A stretch of DNA of 64,000 nt from assembly GCA_032158125.1 (NCBI GenBank), contig JASKOT010000015.1, positions 358,548-422,547 of the forward strand, read 5' to 3'. The DNA comes from Papiliotrema nemorosa. Taxonomy: Eukaryota > Basidiomycota > Tremellomycetes > Tremellales > Rhynchogastremaceae. Below, piece by piece: positions 35,160 through 46,100 of the stretch. The notes beneath the pieces were generated by a model that saw only the letters and a program-made list of their open reading frames with translations, made no database searches and was not told where the DNA came from. Positions within the stretch are counted from its first letter, which is position 1, and every line of letters starts with the position of its first letter. A program made the position numbers and the translations under genes.

Positions 35160-35521
35160 CTACAAGAGCGGCCAGACTGCGAGCTTTTCCCTGTCCCACA
35201 CGTTGTTCTCCCAATAAGCGTCCGACTTGATCCTCTTCCAGACCTGCTCTATGTCGTCCATGACATACACCATGTAACTTCCAGCGATGTTTGGTTTGCC
35301 TTCAGGTACAATCTTGTTGGCCTGTTCGGATCCCGGTGCCGGTGTAAACGGGCCGCCCTCGACTGAGATGTCAGCTCTGCGTGTCTCCCTAGAGTTTCAT
35401 ACATACCTTGAGCCCCGGTATCCCAATCTTTTCGCGCTCGTTCAAGATGGACGGGCCGGACCGCAAGCCGTCGCTCCAAGGCATCCGGGTAGTCTGGGCA
35501 ATAACACAGAAATTTGGGCAT
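35160..35521 (-). CDS. YCII-domain protein
   Basis: Small protein of 105 residues from two exons, 35407-35521 and 35160-35362. It starts MPKFLCYCPDYPDAL, has RPVHLERARKDWDTG, then VEGGPFTP, GSYMVYVMDDIEQVWKRI and ends near REKLAVWPLL. The order of a strand with tyrosine, a conserved His-containing helix, and a Gly-Gly-Pro turn followed by the second ferredoxin-like half is that of the YCII family (dimeric alpha-beta barrel). Bacterial relatives act on small aromatic or chlorinated compounds; in fungi the role is unknown. The catalytic-type His-Asp arrangement is plausible (VHLERA) but not proved. Confidence 0.82.
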
Positions 35522-35898
35522 CTTGCAAGGTAATACAGAAGCCTGAGCGATTTGGTCGAACTAGTCGAGACAGTGGTGAAATGCATCGAGCATGCATAGC
35601 TGCACTCCGGAGCGCTTTCCAATATTGAGATGTATGCCCGCCAAATACCGGCCCGGGCCTAAATCCGTTCCGTCTGTCTTCTTTGGTTCGCGTGCCTAAT
35701 CTCGTCGAGGATGCGTCACATCAGGACTGGCGTTTCAGAATGTGAAGAGGGGGTGCAAAGCTGTATTCGTCGTCGTCGAAATCATCCTCTCATGGACCGT
35801 GGCAGCACCCCATAACGGTCGGTGACCTGACAAGCTTGTTTCCTCTCCGCTGCAGACGTCGCTCCAGGGGTTCACTTTAGGACAAAGATCCACCCAGG
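35522..35898. promoter_or_regulatory. Divergent promoter region of the YCII and VPS9 genes
   Basis: 377 bases between two divergent start codons. No ORF of interest and no clear TATA box. Confidence 0.4.
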
Positions 35899-38800
35899 AT
35901 GACGACCGATCAACCAAAGCAGGGCCTGTTCTCGTCGCTCTCGTTGGGAAGGGCGTCTCGGAACAAGGCGTCCGCAGAGACTCTTGCTCATCCCCTGCTC
36001 GGCGCTTCCACCTCATCTGTGAACCTCAACGATGCATCTACCTCGCAGCCTCAACCGGAGAGCCCATCTCTTTCAGCACATGGACGACAGCAATCGGACT
36101 CTAGAAACGTTTCAGGTTCCGGCGACATTCTCAACGTACCGTACAAACCTCGACAAAGAGCGCAGGGTCACGGCTCGACTAATAGCGTCTCCAGCATCAA
36201 TTCTGTGGCTGGATCGTCCACATCGCCGCTGGTGACCCCGACGGTAGCGACGACCTCGCCTATCACACCGACAGGCATTTCAGCCCTTCCTGTCACCGCC
36301 ACTTCCACTACAGCGACTTTCGCCGTATCCTCCTCGTCCGCGGCGCCAGCAGAAACTTCGGCTGGATCAGACACACTAGCCTCCTCTCTACATGCAAGTG
36401 GCAGCTCTGCGTCGGCTACCACTCGATTACAGTTGCAAAGCCTCAAAGCCGGAGCACAAAAGATCGGGTTGGGAAACGGTAGCATGGGCATGACAATACT
36501 GGACACCATCTTTGAGAGAAGTCAAGGTCCAAGGAGCAAATCCGACGGTACGGAATGGACAGAGATACTAAAACTACTATCGGCTGGCAAAGTGAGTTTT
36601 CCGAGAGGGATCACCCGGACAGTGCTGAGCATCTAGGCTATATTGTTACTGCCCACCTCGGCAGCCTCGTCGTTACCCATCACCCCACAAATACTGCGTG
36701 ACCATATAGCCTTCATGGCCCCGTCCATCCCTATCACATACGCCCAGTCACCAGTAGTCTCAAGCGGCGCCTCGGGCGGAACAGCATCGATGCTGATTAC
36801 GCTGTCTGGTCTGGTGGGATCCGTGAGAGGGTGAGTAATCCTTGATGGGCAACAGAGACTGACACCATAGATCTGCTGTGACTTTTGAATCGGCCCTCCC
36901 AGCAGACTCTCGGCACCTGACCGCGATTCGCGATCTGCTCACTCGGCAGTCCGCGCTGTCTGTCTTGCGTCCTACGAGCAAAACATCGACGTCGTTCATC
37001 TCCCAATATCCTACTTATATCATCTCCAACGACAGCACCATATTACCCTTCCCTCCCTTGAACAAGTCTACCTCCAGCGCATCGGAGACCAAGGATGTGT
37101 CCAAGGGTCCGACCGCCAAGCTCGGTCGCATCAATCCTTTCGCCTCGCTCTTCGGGGGAGGATCTCCTGCTCTAGGTTCTTCCCCTGCCGCGAGTGATCC
37201 AGCCCCTCCCTCGCCCTCCCGAGTGTCATTCGGAACGTCGACTCCCGAACGACCACAATCACCTGCCAATCCCACATCCCCTCCTCACCTGTCGAGCCCT
37301 AGATCCTCTACACTAGCGCTGGATGCAGATACCGCCTCGATTCGATCCGATATCACGACGCGTGACGCTGAAGGATACCAGGTGATGGCTTATACAATCT
37401 CCAAACCGATCAAGCAAAATGATCTCAACAAGGCTCTCAACAAAGCGATCAAGACCACAATCCGAGAAGAGCTCGAACGCTTGCCCGAAAAAGTGACTGA
37501 GAGAGTCATCAAGCTCGTCCTTCCTGGGGTCTCTCCTGCATATACGGCTAGTTCCGACTCGAAGGCGGAAGCGGGTCTGATAGAACTGGACTTTAGCGAT
37601 CCGACCGTGGCTGGGGAAAAGCTTCAAGAATTTATAGAGGCTATCTACGATGACCTGATCTTGCATTTCAGGGCCGACTCGTCGCATATCTTTGGCGAAA
37701 ACGAATACAGCTCTATGAGAAGAAAGCCCAGCTGGACCCGGAAAGGAGTTTCTGACGCTCTGGGGATGGAAGATGATTCTGAAGAGGCAAGAAAGGATCG
37801 GAAGGAGAAGGCGAGAAGGGAGCGAGATGAAATGATCGAGAGGAAGGCGACAGAAGGGGCGGAAGAGGTAGAGGCGGTCATCTGTCGCTTGTTATACAAT
37901 AGGTCCGTGACAAGCCTTTTAAAGGCTGCAATATTCCTCCGCTGATAACAGACTGTTCTCACCACTGGAGAGCGATGACGCCAGACATGACGAAGCCTTG
38001 TCTTCCAGAATCGCCGCGCTCAACATGCTCGATCTGTCTTTGGACCATCTCGGGCTCATCACCTGCCCCGACGACGAGCCACCCAAAGAGAAAGGCAGCA
38101 TCGCGAGAGGGCTGGCCAAAATTGCCGATGCCATCGGTGACGGTGAGCGACATCTTTCCAAGCAAATCTGATAGACAGAGCTACAAAGGTTATCGCTGGC
38201 CAGCTGCTTGACACCGAAGGAAAAGGGAGACATTCTCATCAGATCCCATCAATTAGTCGTTGACGGGCTGGCAAAGCTACCGCCGATCGACCTGCGACCT
38301 GAGGATGAGCCATACAAAGCTCCCCGAGCGGATCAACAGCCAGTCGAGACACATCCATCAGACCTCAGTCTGCGCTCAATTCTGTCCAGTAGCTCAATCT
38401 CAGAATCTGCCACATCGCCCGACGACAGGATAATTTCTCCCCCGCCTTCCAACTCTCTTGCCATGAGGCGTTCGTCTTCTGGCGGGTCGTCGATGCTATC
38501 CACTTCGACGCCATCCGCTGATCCCCTTGCAAGCATCGCAGAGGTACTCGAAAATACACCTCTGGCTCTGCGAACGTCATCCTCGACAGACGTGCCTCAG
38601 CTGGTCTTGCCGGAAACCGCAGAGGCGAGTGAGATCCAGGAAGCGATGACAGACTCTGTCATCACCGTGACTGCACGATCGTCTCGGTCTACGTCTCCGA
38701 GGAACTCGCAGACGCCCGATGTCGAGACAATGACGAGGAAACCAAAAGTGTCCACCTCGGGTGCCGATTTGATCCTGCCAATCATCATCTATGCCGTGGT

Positions 38801-40210
38801 CAAGTCGAATCCGCCTCAACTCGCGTCCCACTTGATGTACCTACGCCGCTACCGGTCAGCCATCTGTTTGACCGGCGAGGCGAGCTACGCAATCGTCAAT
38901 CTGACAGCGGTGGTGGAATTTCTGGAGCATGTCGAACTGTCTCAATTGGGTCTAGGTGATGAGTCGGATAAAGTCATCAGGTAAGCGTCGTCATTCGATC
39001 TGTGGCAGTGAATTTCCTGACCATAGCAGTGTGGAAGACCTGTCGCCTATCGGGCTCAACTATCTCGACGAGAGCAATGCGGACACTGCATCCATTGCTT
39101 CAGCTTCATCTCGTCTCCGAGGTCGCGTCTTCCAAGTGGGAGAGCTTGCTGGCTCGGCAGCAGATTCAGCGAACAAGGTCATCACTGGTGTCGTCGATTC
39201 GTCCTGGACCGCGCTTCGAGGCTTGATCTCCGCGCCTGCGGCCAGCGAGGTAGACGGCAGTTCTGCTCCTGCTCCTGCCGAACGACCTGGCATGCGACCT
39301 CGACAAGCTTCGACCTTCTCATTAGCCAGTGTGACGGCTTCGGTAGCGACCATCGCCGCCGCCGCGGCGAACCGCTCACGGTCTCGAGCCAATTCCAGAG
39401 CATCAGCCATCATGAACCAACACAACCCAACCAAAGAAGAACATACCTGGAAGGGCAATGAAGAGATGGTAGAGGTCACCTCCAGACCCGAGTCTGTACG
39501 GGAGAAGAACAACAAGCAGTCGAGCTATGGATCTTCCGACGACGAACAGGCCGAAACAAGCGAAGACGACGACGATGGCAAGGGTATCACTGGGATTAAC
39601 AAGGGTGACGCGAGGAGCATAAGGAGCGTCAGTAGTGTCCTGTCAAAGTCGCGAAGTCGAGATGCAGAGACAGAGAGGGAGGAGGCCAAAGAAAGAGTGA
39701 GCATCAGTGATCGATTGGCGTCCATCGGGGTGCTGGGCAGAATTTCGACTCCGCCAGACGGCAGCACTTCCAGTGAACCTCTGTCAAAGGTGAGTCTACG
39801 CTTGTACGCGATCCGGCATACTAAGGGAGCAGGCCGGAAGTTTCTTGGGAGGCATAACATCTTCGCGGAATGCCTCAGGATCAGGACACGGAAGGAGGCT
39901 ATCACTGCTGGGAGGTGGTGGCAGCGGATCCAGGAACGACAATTCGGCATCTCCAGCCGGCAGCATTGCATCTTTACCGCCCATCCCGAGCATTATGCCA
40001 TCAAACACAACAACAACGGACAATATAGAACCACCGATAGAACATTTCATGACCTGTACGTGATTACTAGTGTTCATGGTTGCATTCCGCTGAAGTCTAG
40101 GCGATGTTGGAGATATACGCTTAGCGGAGATAGGAGAACTTTTACGCGACTACAGACGATTGGGTGCCATCGTCAATGCTATGGGGAAATCGGCACCCGC
40201 TGCGACGTGA
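35899..40210 (+). CDS. VPS9-domain guanine nucleotide exchange factor (Rab5/Vps21 activator)
   Basis: Large protein of 1335 residues, exons 35899-36591, 36637-36830, 36871-37902, 37952-38142, 38179-38980, 39027-39789, 39833-40055 and 40101-40210. The first 230 residues are Ser/Thr/Ala-rich and disordered. A helical bundle begins around residue 510 (IREELERLPEKVTERVIKL) and contains ICRLLYNRLFSPLESDD. The VPS9 core follows: LNMLDLSLDHLGL, then after a long Ser-rich insertion of about 150 residues, DLILPIIIYAVVKSNPPQLA and SHLMYLRRYR, ending with GEASYAIVNLTAVVEFLEHV. These are the Rab5-contacting helices. The C-terminus is basic and Ser-rich with a short helix at the very end. VPS9 proteins load GTP on Rab5-type GTPases at endosomes. 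Which paralogue (Vps9 or Muk1 type) is uncertain; no CUE domain was seen. Confidence 0.9.
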
Positions 40211-41914
40211 TGTGCCGTCATGCTACAGTATGTGTGTTGTAATTGTTATCGAACATCGGTACTGCTGGCTTGGGTGTCTACTGCTTCCATTACGTAGAGG
40301 TTCAAGCCCAATGCCACGTCGTGGCGATACCAGCGCCAAAGCTTTACAAATTGGCTGTGGACTGGGAGACCTCATTTCGTACGCTTCGCATCTGGTGGCA
40401 TGGAGTACCTAAGAGACAATTCTTGTACGCAGTTGCGACCTCATTGAACCGCTCACAGTCCTTGCGAGCACCTTTGATGACGCTGTTATCTCTGTGAAAC
40501 GCAGATGGAATAAACTTTACAAGACGATCTCAATCCGGATATCAGTTGTGAAGTTGTCGCAGGCTCAAAAATCGTATGAGGAGGAGAAGCCGTCTCGTGG
40601 AAGACGTTCTTCGACTGGAATGAGATACAGTATGAGCGTGGCGAGGACAAAGGGCGCATGTCGCTGACTTGGGATCTTCAGATTCCACGAATATGAGCTC
40701 AACGACCCAGTCTCATGGCTCGCAGCCCGACAGCAGTAGGTGCTAAGCCAAACATGCCTAGCCTCTTGTCACATGGATTACGTTTAGCGGACTCCCCGAA
40801 GCACGGGGTGATTCAAAAAGTCGTCCAAATCATTCCGAAAGACTGGTACTCTCATCCACTAAAAGCAGCTTCAATCGTCTCGTTCCTTCCCGCTAGCCAA
40901 GGGGCCGCTTCTGTGGACTCTCATCGGCATTCAGGTACGCTGGCTCCCTCGAGCGACAAGATGGCTTCTTCAAGCGAGGTCCACACAATCTTGCTGCGAG
41001 ACTCTTGCATTCAAGACGGCATGATTTTTGCTCATCGAGTAGACATCGGGCCTGACTTGCGAGCCACATGCAGGCACCTTCCTGCATAGACTCACTGTAA
41101 AACTGTCCAGACATACAAATAACCGCAGGGGAAGTGTGATCTGCAGCAACTACCTCCTTGCATTTCACCGGCTGCTCTCGGGAAGTCAGTGGGCTCGATG
41201 TCGGTGGCGACTGGGACCATCTCGATGGTCACGTCAGCTATGCGGCCTGGGAACCGTAGTGTACAAACGATTGAACTGGCTGATGAGGGTCGAGTTGCGT
41301 CATCCCGTGACTTTTCTATCTTGCCTCCTCGGCTCCCAACATCGAGCAGGGGCAGCCCCTCCGATCGAAAAATTCGTGAACGGCAGCTCAGAGCTTTCAC
41401 CTGACCAGGGCTGGCCGTAGGCAGAGAAGGTACTCAGAAGTCGAGGAGTTAGAGGTCAGCGTTTCCGAGGGCACAGCGGACATAGTATCGTGTCTGGGAT
41501 ACGAGTACCGCAACGTACTGTACACACTGTATGTACAGTATGTGCAAACCGCATCCGCAGTTGATCGTATGAGAAGGGCTCTCTATTCATCCTTTACGCA
41601 TTGTCGGTATCACCACCTTTGATGTGCGCTCTCGATCGTTCTCACAACCTGGTCGCAGCACTTGCGCACCACCACTCATGGCCGCACAGGTCACCGACAA
41701 GCCCTGTCAGGGGTAGTCGCCACGTTGCTTCGACCTTTCATCCAAAGCCCATCCTTAGAGTCGGTATGTTCCCACCATGAACAAGAAATGGCACATTAAG
41801 CGCCAGCGCAGCAGTGAAGGATACTCAAAACAGCTCGACAGCAAGATTACATAGGTGCAGAAGATCCTTAGGCTGTACACTTCTCCAAACAATCCTCCGC
41901 CTCGCCAAACAGAG
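40211..41914. other. 1.7-kb region without a supported gene
   Basis: Only short ORFs on both strands, none with domains, signal sequences or consistent intron signals. A perfect 9-bp inverted repeat lies at 41516-41524 and 41532-41540. The region may hold the promoter and untranslated leader of the Zn2Cys6 gene; the composition does not differ obviously from its neighbours. Confidence 0.4.
41516..41540. repeat. Perfect 9-bp inverted repeat, 7-bp spacer
   Basis: TACTGTACA (41516-41524) and its reverse complement TGTACAGTA (41532-41540) flank CACTGTA. The arms could form a hairpin or a dimeric protein-binding site about 375 bp upstream of the Zn2Cys6 gene start. Confidence 0.7.
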
Positions 41915-42883
41915 ATGCCTCGACATCCTCATGACTCGGCTCCCAGTGCAGGCCTGTCTCCCAGTCGAGGAGACTCGTCAACAGGCACAATTTTGAAAAA
42001 GGCCACGAACAGAAGAACCCGAACCGGCTGTCTGACCTGCGTAGGACAAAAAATCAAGTGCGACGAATACACATTCGGGTCCGTCCCTAAGTGCGTCAAC
42101 TGCATGACCAGCGGTAGGGTCTGTGCATGGCGCTCGGGCTCTAAGAACGACATTCTAGGCAAGCGAGCTTCATCTCCAGGCAATGGAGGTATACATGATT
42201 TCTCGAGTGACCCCGGAGTTGAGAAAGTGTGCAACGGCACTCAGCACCCTCTCGTGGAGTCTGATGAGGGCAACGGGACCTCCCAAACACAGCCGGCGAC
42301 TCCTGGCTGGTCATACACTCCGGGCACCACTACCTCCCCTCCTACAGACTCTGACGCTTGGCAAATCAATGGATCAGTCCCTCTCGAAGTCAGCCACAGA
42401 AATGTGACAATCGCTCCCGACGACCCGACTCTGGATTCTTCGGTAGATGACACGCACACCGATCCGATCGGCTTTCTGTCGACGACAGACGCAGATGCCT
42501 ACAATCAGTGGTACGCCCCCAATTCGCTTCCCTTCTTTGGCTACAGTCCACCTGTGAGTTCTGCACCGACGCCGGCTCCGTTCCAATTCTCGGCTTCGAA
42601 CAGTTACCTGGGGCAAGTCACCAACACTGGAGGCGGTGTCGCCTATACATCATTTGACGACTTCGAGTTCGAGCCTTACCAACCAAGCCCGGTGTACAAT
42701 TCAGGGATTCCAACCGCGACCTGGTCTGTCCAGCCCACACTGCCGGAAGAGGCGATCAATCCCCATGCATTCAGCTTCCAGGCGGTCGGGTCGGCGGCCG
42801 TGAGCCCCGTTCTCAATTCATACGCTTACGATACCTCAAGGAATGACCCTGTCGACGAAGGAGACAGATACAGCTCGCAGTGA
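41915..42883 (+). CDS. Small Zn2Cys6 (fungal binuclear cluster) transcription factor
   Basis: Single open frame of 322 residues from the ATG at 41915. A Zn(II)2Cys6 cluster lies near residues 37-65: RTRTGCLTCVGQKIKCDE and then PKCVNCMTSGRVC, spacing C-x2-C-x6-C-x10-C-x2-C-x6-C. The usual basic run between cysteines 2 and 3 is weakened (VGQKIK). The rest is Ser/Thr/Pro/Asn-rich with acidic patches, plausible as an activation domain, and there is no middle homology domain. The frame is also open upstream to 41855, so an upstream exon is possible. It is convergent with TRA1, with only 232 bases between the two stops. Targets are unknown. Confidence 0.8.
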   Translation: MPRHPHDSAPSAGLSPSRGDSSTGTILKKATNRRTRTGCLTCVGQKIKCDEYTFGSVPKCVNCMTSGRVCAWRSGSKNDILGKRASSPGNGGIHDFSSDPGVEKVCNGTQHPLVESDEGNGTSQTQPATPGWSYTPGTTTSPPTDSDAWQINGSVPLEVSHRNVTIAPDDPTLDSSVDDTHTDPIGFLSTTDADAYNQWYAPNSLPFFGYSPPVSSAPTPAPFQFSASNSYLGQVTNTGGGVAYTSFDDFEFEPYQPSPVYNSGIPTATWSVQPTLPEEAINPHAFSFQAVGSAAVSPVLNSYAYDTSRNDPVDEGDRYSSQ

Positions 42884-43115
42884 AGGAATTTGTCAGATTG
42901 TTCGGCCAGGATCTACATATGTATACACCTTGATCTCGTTGATTCTCGTACATAATGCATACGATTGAAACACCTACATGGACCAAAAAGTAACTACGGA
43001 ATATGGAATTTGCATTCTACATTGGTCTCTTTACAACACATACATTTCGTTATAGCCCCTCACTATCCCCTTCTTCACCCCAGCCCAACATCGAGTCATA
43101 ACAATGTGATATCGA

Positions 43116-46100
43116 CTAGTACCACGCCATGAAGTTCTCGGGCATTCCCGCGAGCAGCGGCAGCGACGTCGCTTGGTTGATGAGTGTGACCGTAGCGTGG
43201 TACAATTGCGCATTTGAGGACTGTCGATCAGCATCCATTCGACAAAGTGGGCATTTCGCGACTCACCTTTTCTTTGGGCTCTCCAATGTACCCCATCAGA
43301 CTTGCTCGGCGTATGAAGAACTCCACGTTGGTCGACACTTGCTTGGTCAATGGCATGTTCGCACCAGGATCCTTCATGTATGTATTGTGCCAAGTCAAGA
43401 TCTGGCACGATCAGCCCGTCTCTTGTGTGATGCAATAGACTGCTCACCTCATCTCGGATGAACAGGGACAATGTGCCGGCAAGGTCAAACTCGGGCATGG
43501 TCAACGACCTGGCGATGGCGGTCGCAGCTGACGACACAACACCTTCGATACCAGTCATCGTGATGAAATGCTGCATGTTTGGCGTTAATCGGAAAGGTAC
43601 CGATTCATTAGAGTTGATGACCGGTTGACCAGGCGCGAAAGCTGTAAAGGCAATCAGATCAGTCTGACATTATATCGCCAGTCAAAAGACCCACCTGGTA
43701 AGATCTCAGTCATATACATGAGACCTGTCTTTCGACTAAAGTGGAATCGACTCGGCGTTCGGTTGCTGAGACAGCAGACATAGGTCAGGAAGGAGACAGC
43801 GGCAGTCTGCATGGCGAATTGTTTTCGCATCAACCAGAGGCTCTCCGGATCGGCCATCGTTCGGATCATATACTAGAGGATCAGCCGAAACCCAAATGCA
43901 CATCCTATGGATGCTTACGTTGGTGAGAACAGTCTGCGGGACAAGTTTCGTCTGGATCTCTTCCAACACCTCGGATTTGAGTTGAACGAATCGTCCATCC
44001 GTCTGACGATTCAGCGTTGGGCAAATGGAGGACCAAATAGCCAACTCACCCTTGACATTGATGGATCGTAGAGCGCCTTGACACGATCATAGAAGGCCAT
44101 GAGACTGTCCTCTCTCGACATTCCCCGTGACGAGCAAAAGTCGTCGAAGACATCTTGCAAGCTGATATATGACTGGTCGTTTTGCACCAGCCGCAGCTGA
44201 GGAGCGAGGGGGATTGCAGTCGGCAGATGGAACTGAAGGTTTCGGCGCCGGGATTCCTTTCGCTTCTTGAGCACGCTGCACAGTCAGCTTACAAGCTTTA
44301 CAAATTACAATTAGCTTTTCTCGCCTATTCATGATCCTGAAGAGCTGAGTGAGCCGCTCTTCTCGTCGACAGTGTCTAGCTGCAGGCATCTGAACGTTGA
44401 AGGTATAGTGCGATCCGTTGGATCCGATCATGGTAATCCTTCGGAAGCAGTGACCATGGCCACGTCCCAGTTCAGCTCGCGGTGAGAACCGAGCAATCTT
44501 GATAAACTCCTCGCTCTGATCCACATGCTAAACAATCAGTCACTGATCTGCTCGTCTTATCCAATGTAAGAGACATACCTGAACATATTGACCAGGAATC
44601 TCCACATCGTCGAATCTAGCATGATGGAATTCGATGAGACTGCAGCCACCTTGATCCAGTGGTTGTGTCTTGGGTCGAGCATCGAGATTTCGCTCGTACG
44701 TATCCCTCCACCATTGAAGCTTCCTGATGGACTCTCGCAATCTCGGCATGTCCTTAATAAAGTCCTTTTCAATCGCCGCCTACAAGTCAGCATATGTCCT
44801 CTGATATGCCCGTATACTTACCTTTAGGTCACCAGACAGGTTATGCGAGAACTTGTTGAGGTTCTCCTTAGTCATTGCATTGAGCTCTCCATCATCATTA
44901 GGCACTCCACTTCTGCCTCCCCATTGTTGCAGTGCGTCAGCCAGTAGGGCGGCGAAGAATCGATAGATATCCTCATCCGATGATGTCTTGGCTCGTAAGG
45001 AGATTTGATCCACCATCTTCTCCATAGTCAAGGCGAGAAGAGGGAATGCTGTCTTAAGCGAGTTCATGATATCCTCGACAAGCTCCCATGGTTGTTTCGG
45101 CTGAGGTGGCTGCACAGCTTGAGCTTGTCCCTGGGCTTGTGCTTGTGCCTGAGCTTGTTGCTGCTGCTGTATCGGTAATTGAGGAGGCGCAGTTCCAGGA
45201 GGAGCAGCACCGGCACTCGTAGGAGTTCCAGCCGTAGCATTCTCGTCTTTCACCTCCTTGTTCTCTGCCTTGGCAGCTCCATCTGCACCCTCTGTATTCG
45301 ATACGGCGGCTGAAGCGGCACCAGCCGCTTGACCACTCTGATCCGCATTGTTGGCAGCGGCAGCTCGAGCGGCATCCGCAGCTCTCTTTGCAGCTATCAT
45401 CTGTGTCTTCTGATGTTGTCGCTTGACATTGCCAAAGTCCTCCCGAGCCACTCGAAGGTGGTAGAACAACGCCTGAATATCAGTTGTTGCGATTACGGTC
45501 GGAAGGTTGAAGGGAGACTTACCTGCGGGAACTGCTTGCCGATGCGGAGCAATAGCATTCGAGCCTGTTTGGCCTCTCGATGGGATAGAGATAGGATCAG
45601 TTGCGGAATCAAGGTGATCCAGTACCAAATGACCAGGTCTCCCTTGTAATTCTCGAATGCCTTGGCGATCGTGTTGTTGGCGTCGTCCAAGCCCAACAGC
45701 CACAATACTCGCAACAACAAACCTCGTGATTTGTGATTGTTGTACAGACCCGCGGCTTGAAGGTAGCAAGAAACGGCACTCGAAGCGAGAAGAGCCCGGT
45801 CTCGCGCATACGAGAGGGCCCACTGCTCCATCGTCATCTTCGGCTTTCCAGGTTCGGGTTCCGGAATGTCTGTAGGTGGCGTCTCTGGTCGATCTCGGTA
45901 CAGCTTGTCATTGAATCGACCCCACTCTGCCCAGGCTTTGGGTAAACTCATGTCCATTTGGATGGCGTGGGCGAACTCGCTGTTTGCCTCTTCATTTTGA
46001 CCGAGTTTCGATATGAACATGCCCTTGAGTGTGAGGAATTCCGCCTTTTGAGCTGGAGCAAAGTACATCAAGTTGGTCGTCGAGATATTTTCCAATCCAT

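Noticed and set aside
40243..41404. Several ORFs of 70-120 codons after the VPS9 gene
   Set aside because: They overlap in conflicting frames, and none shows domains, start context or splice signals.
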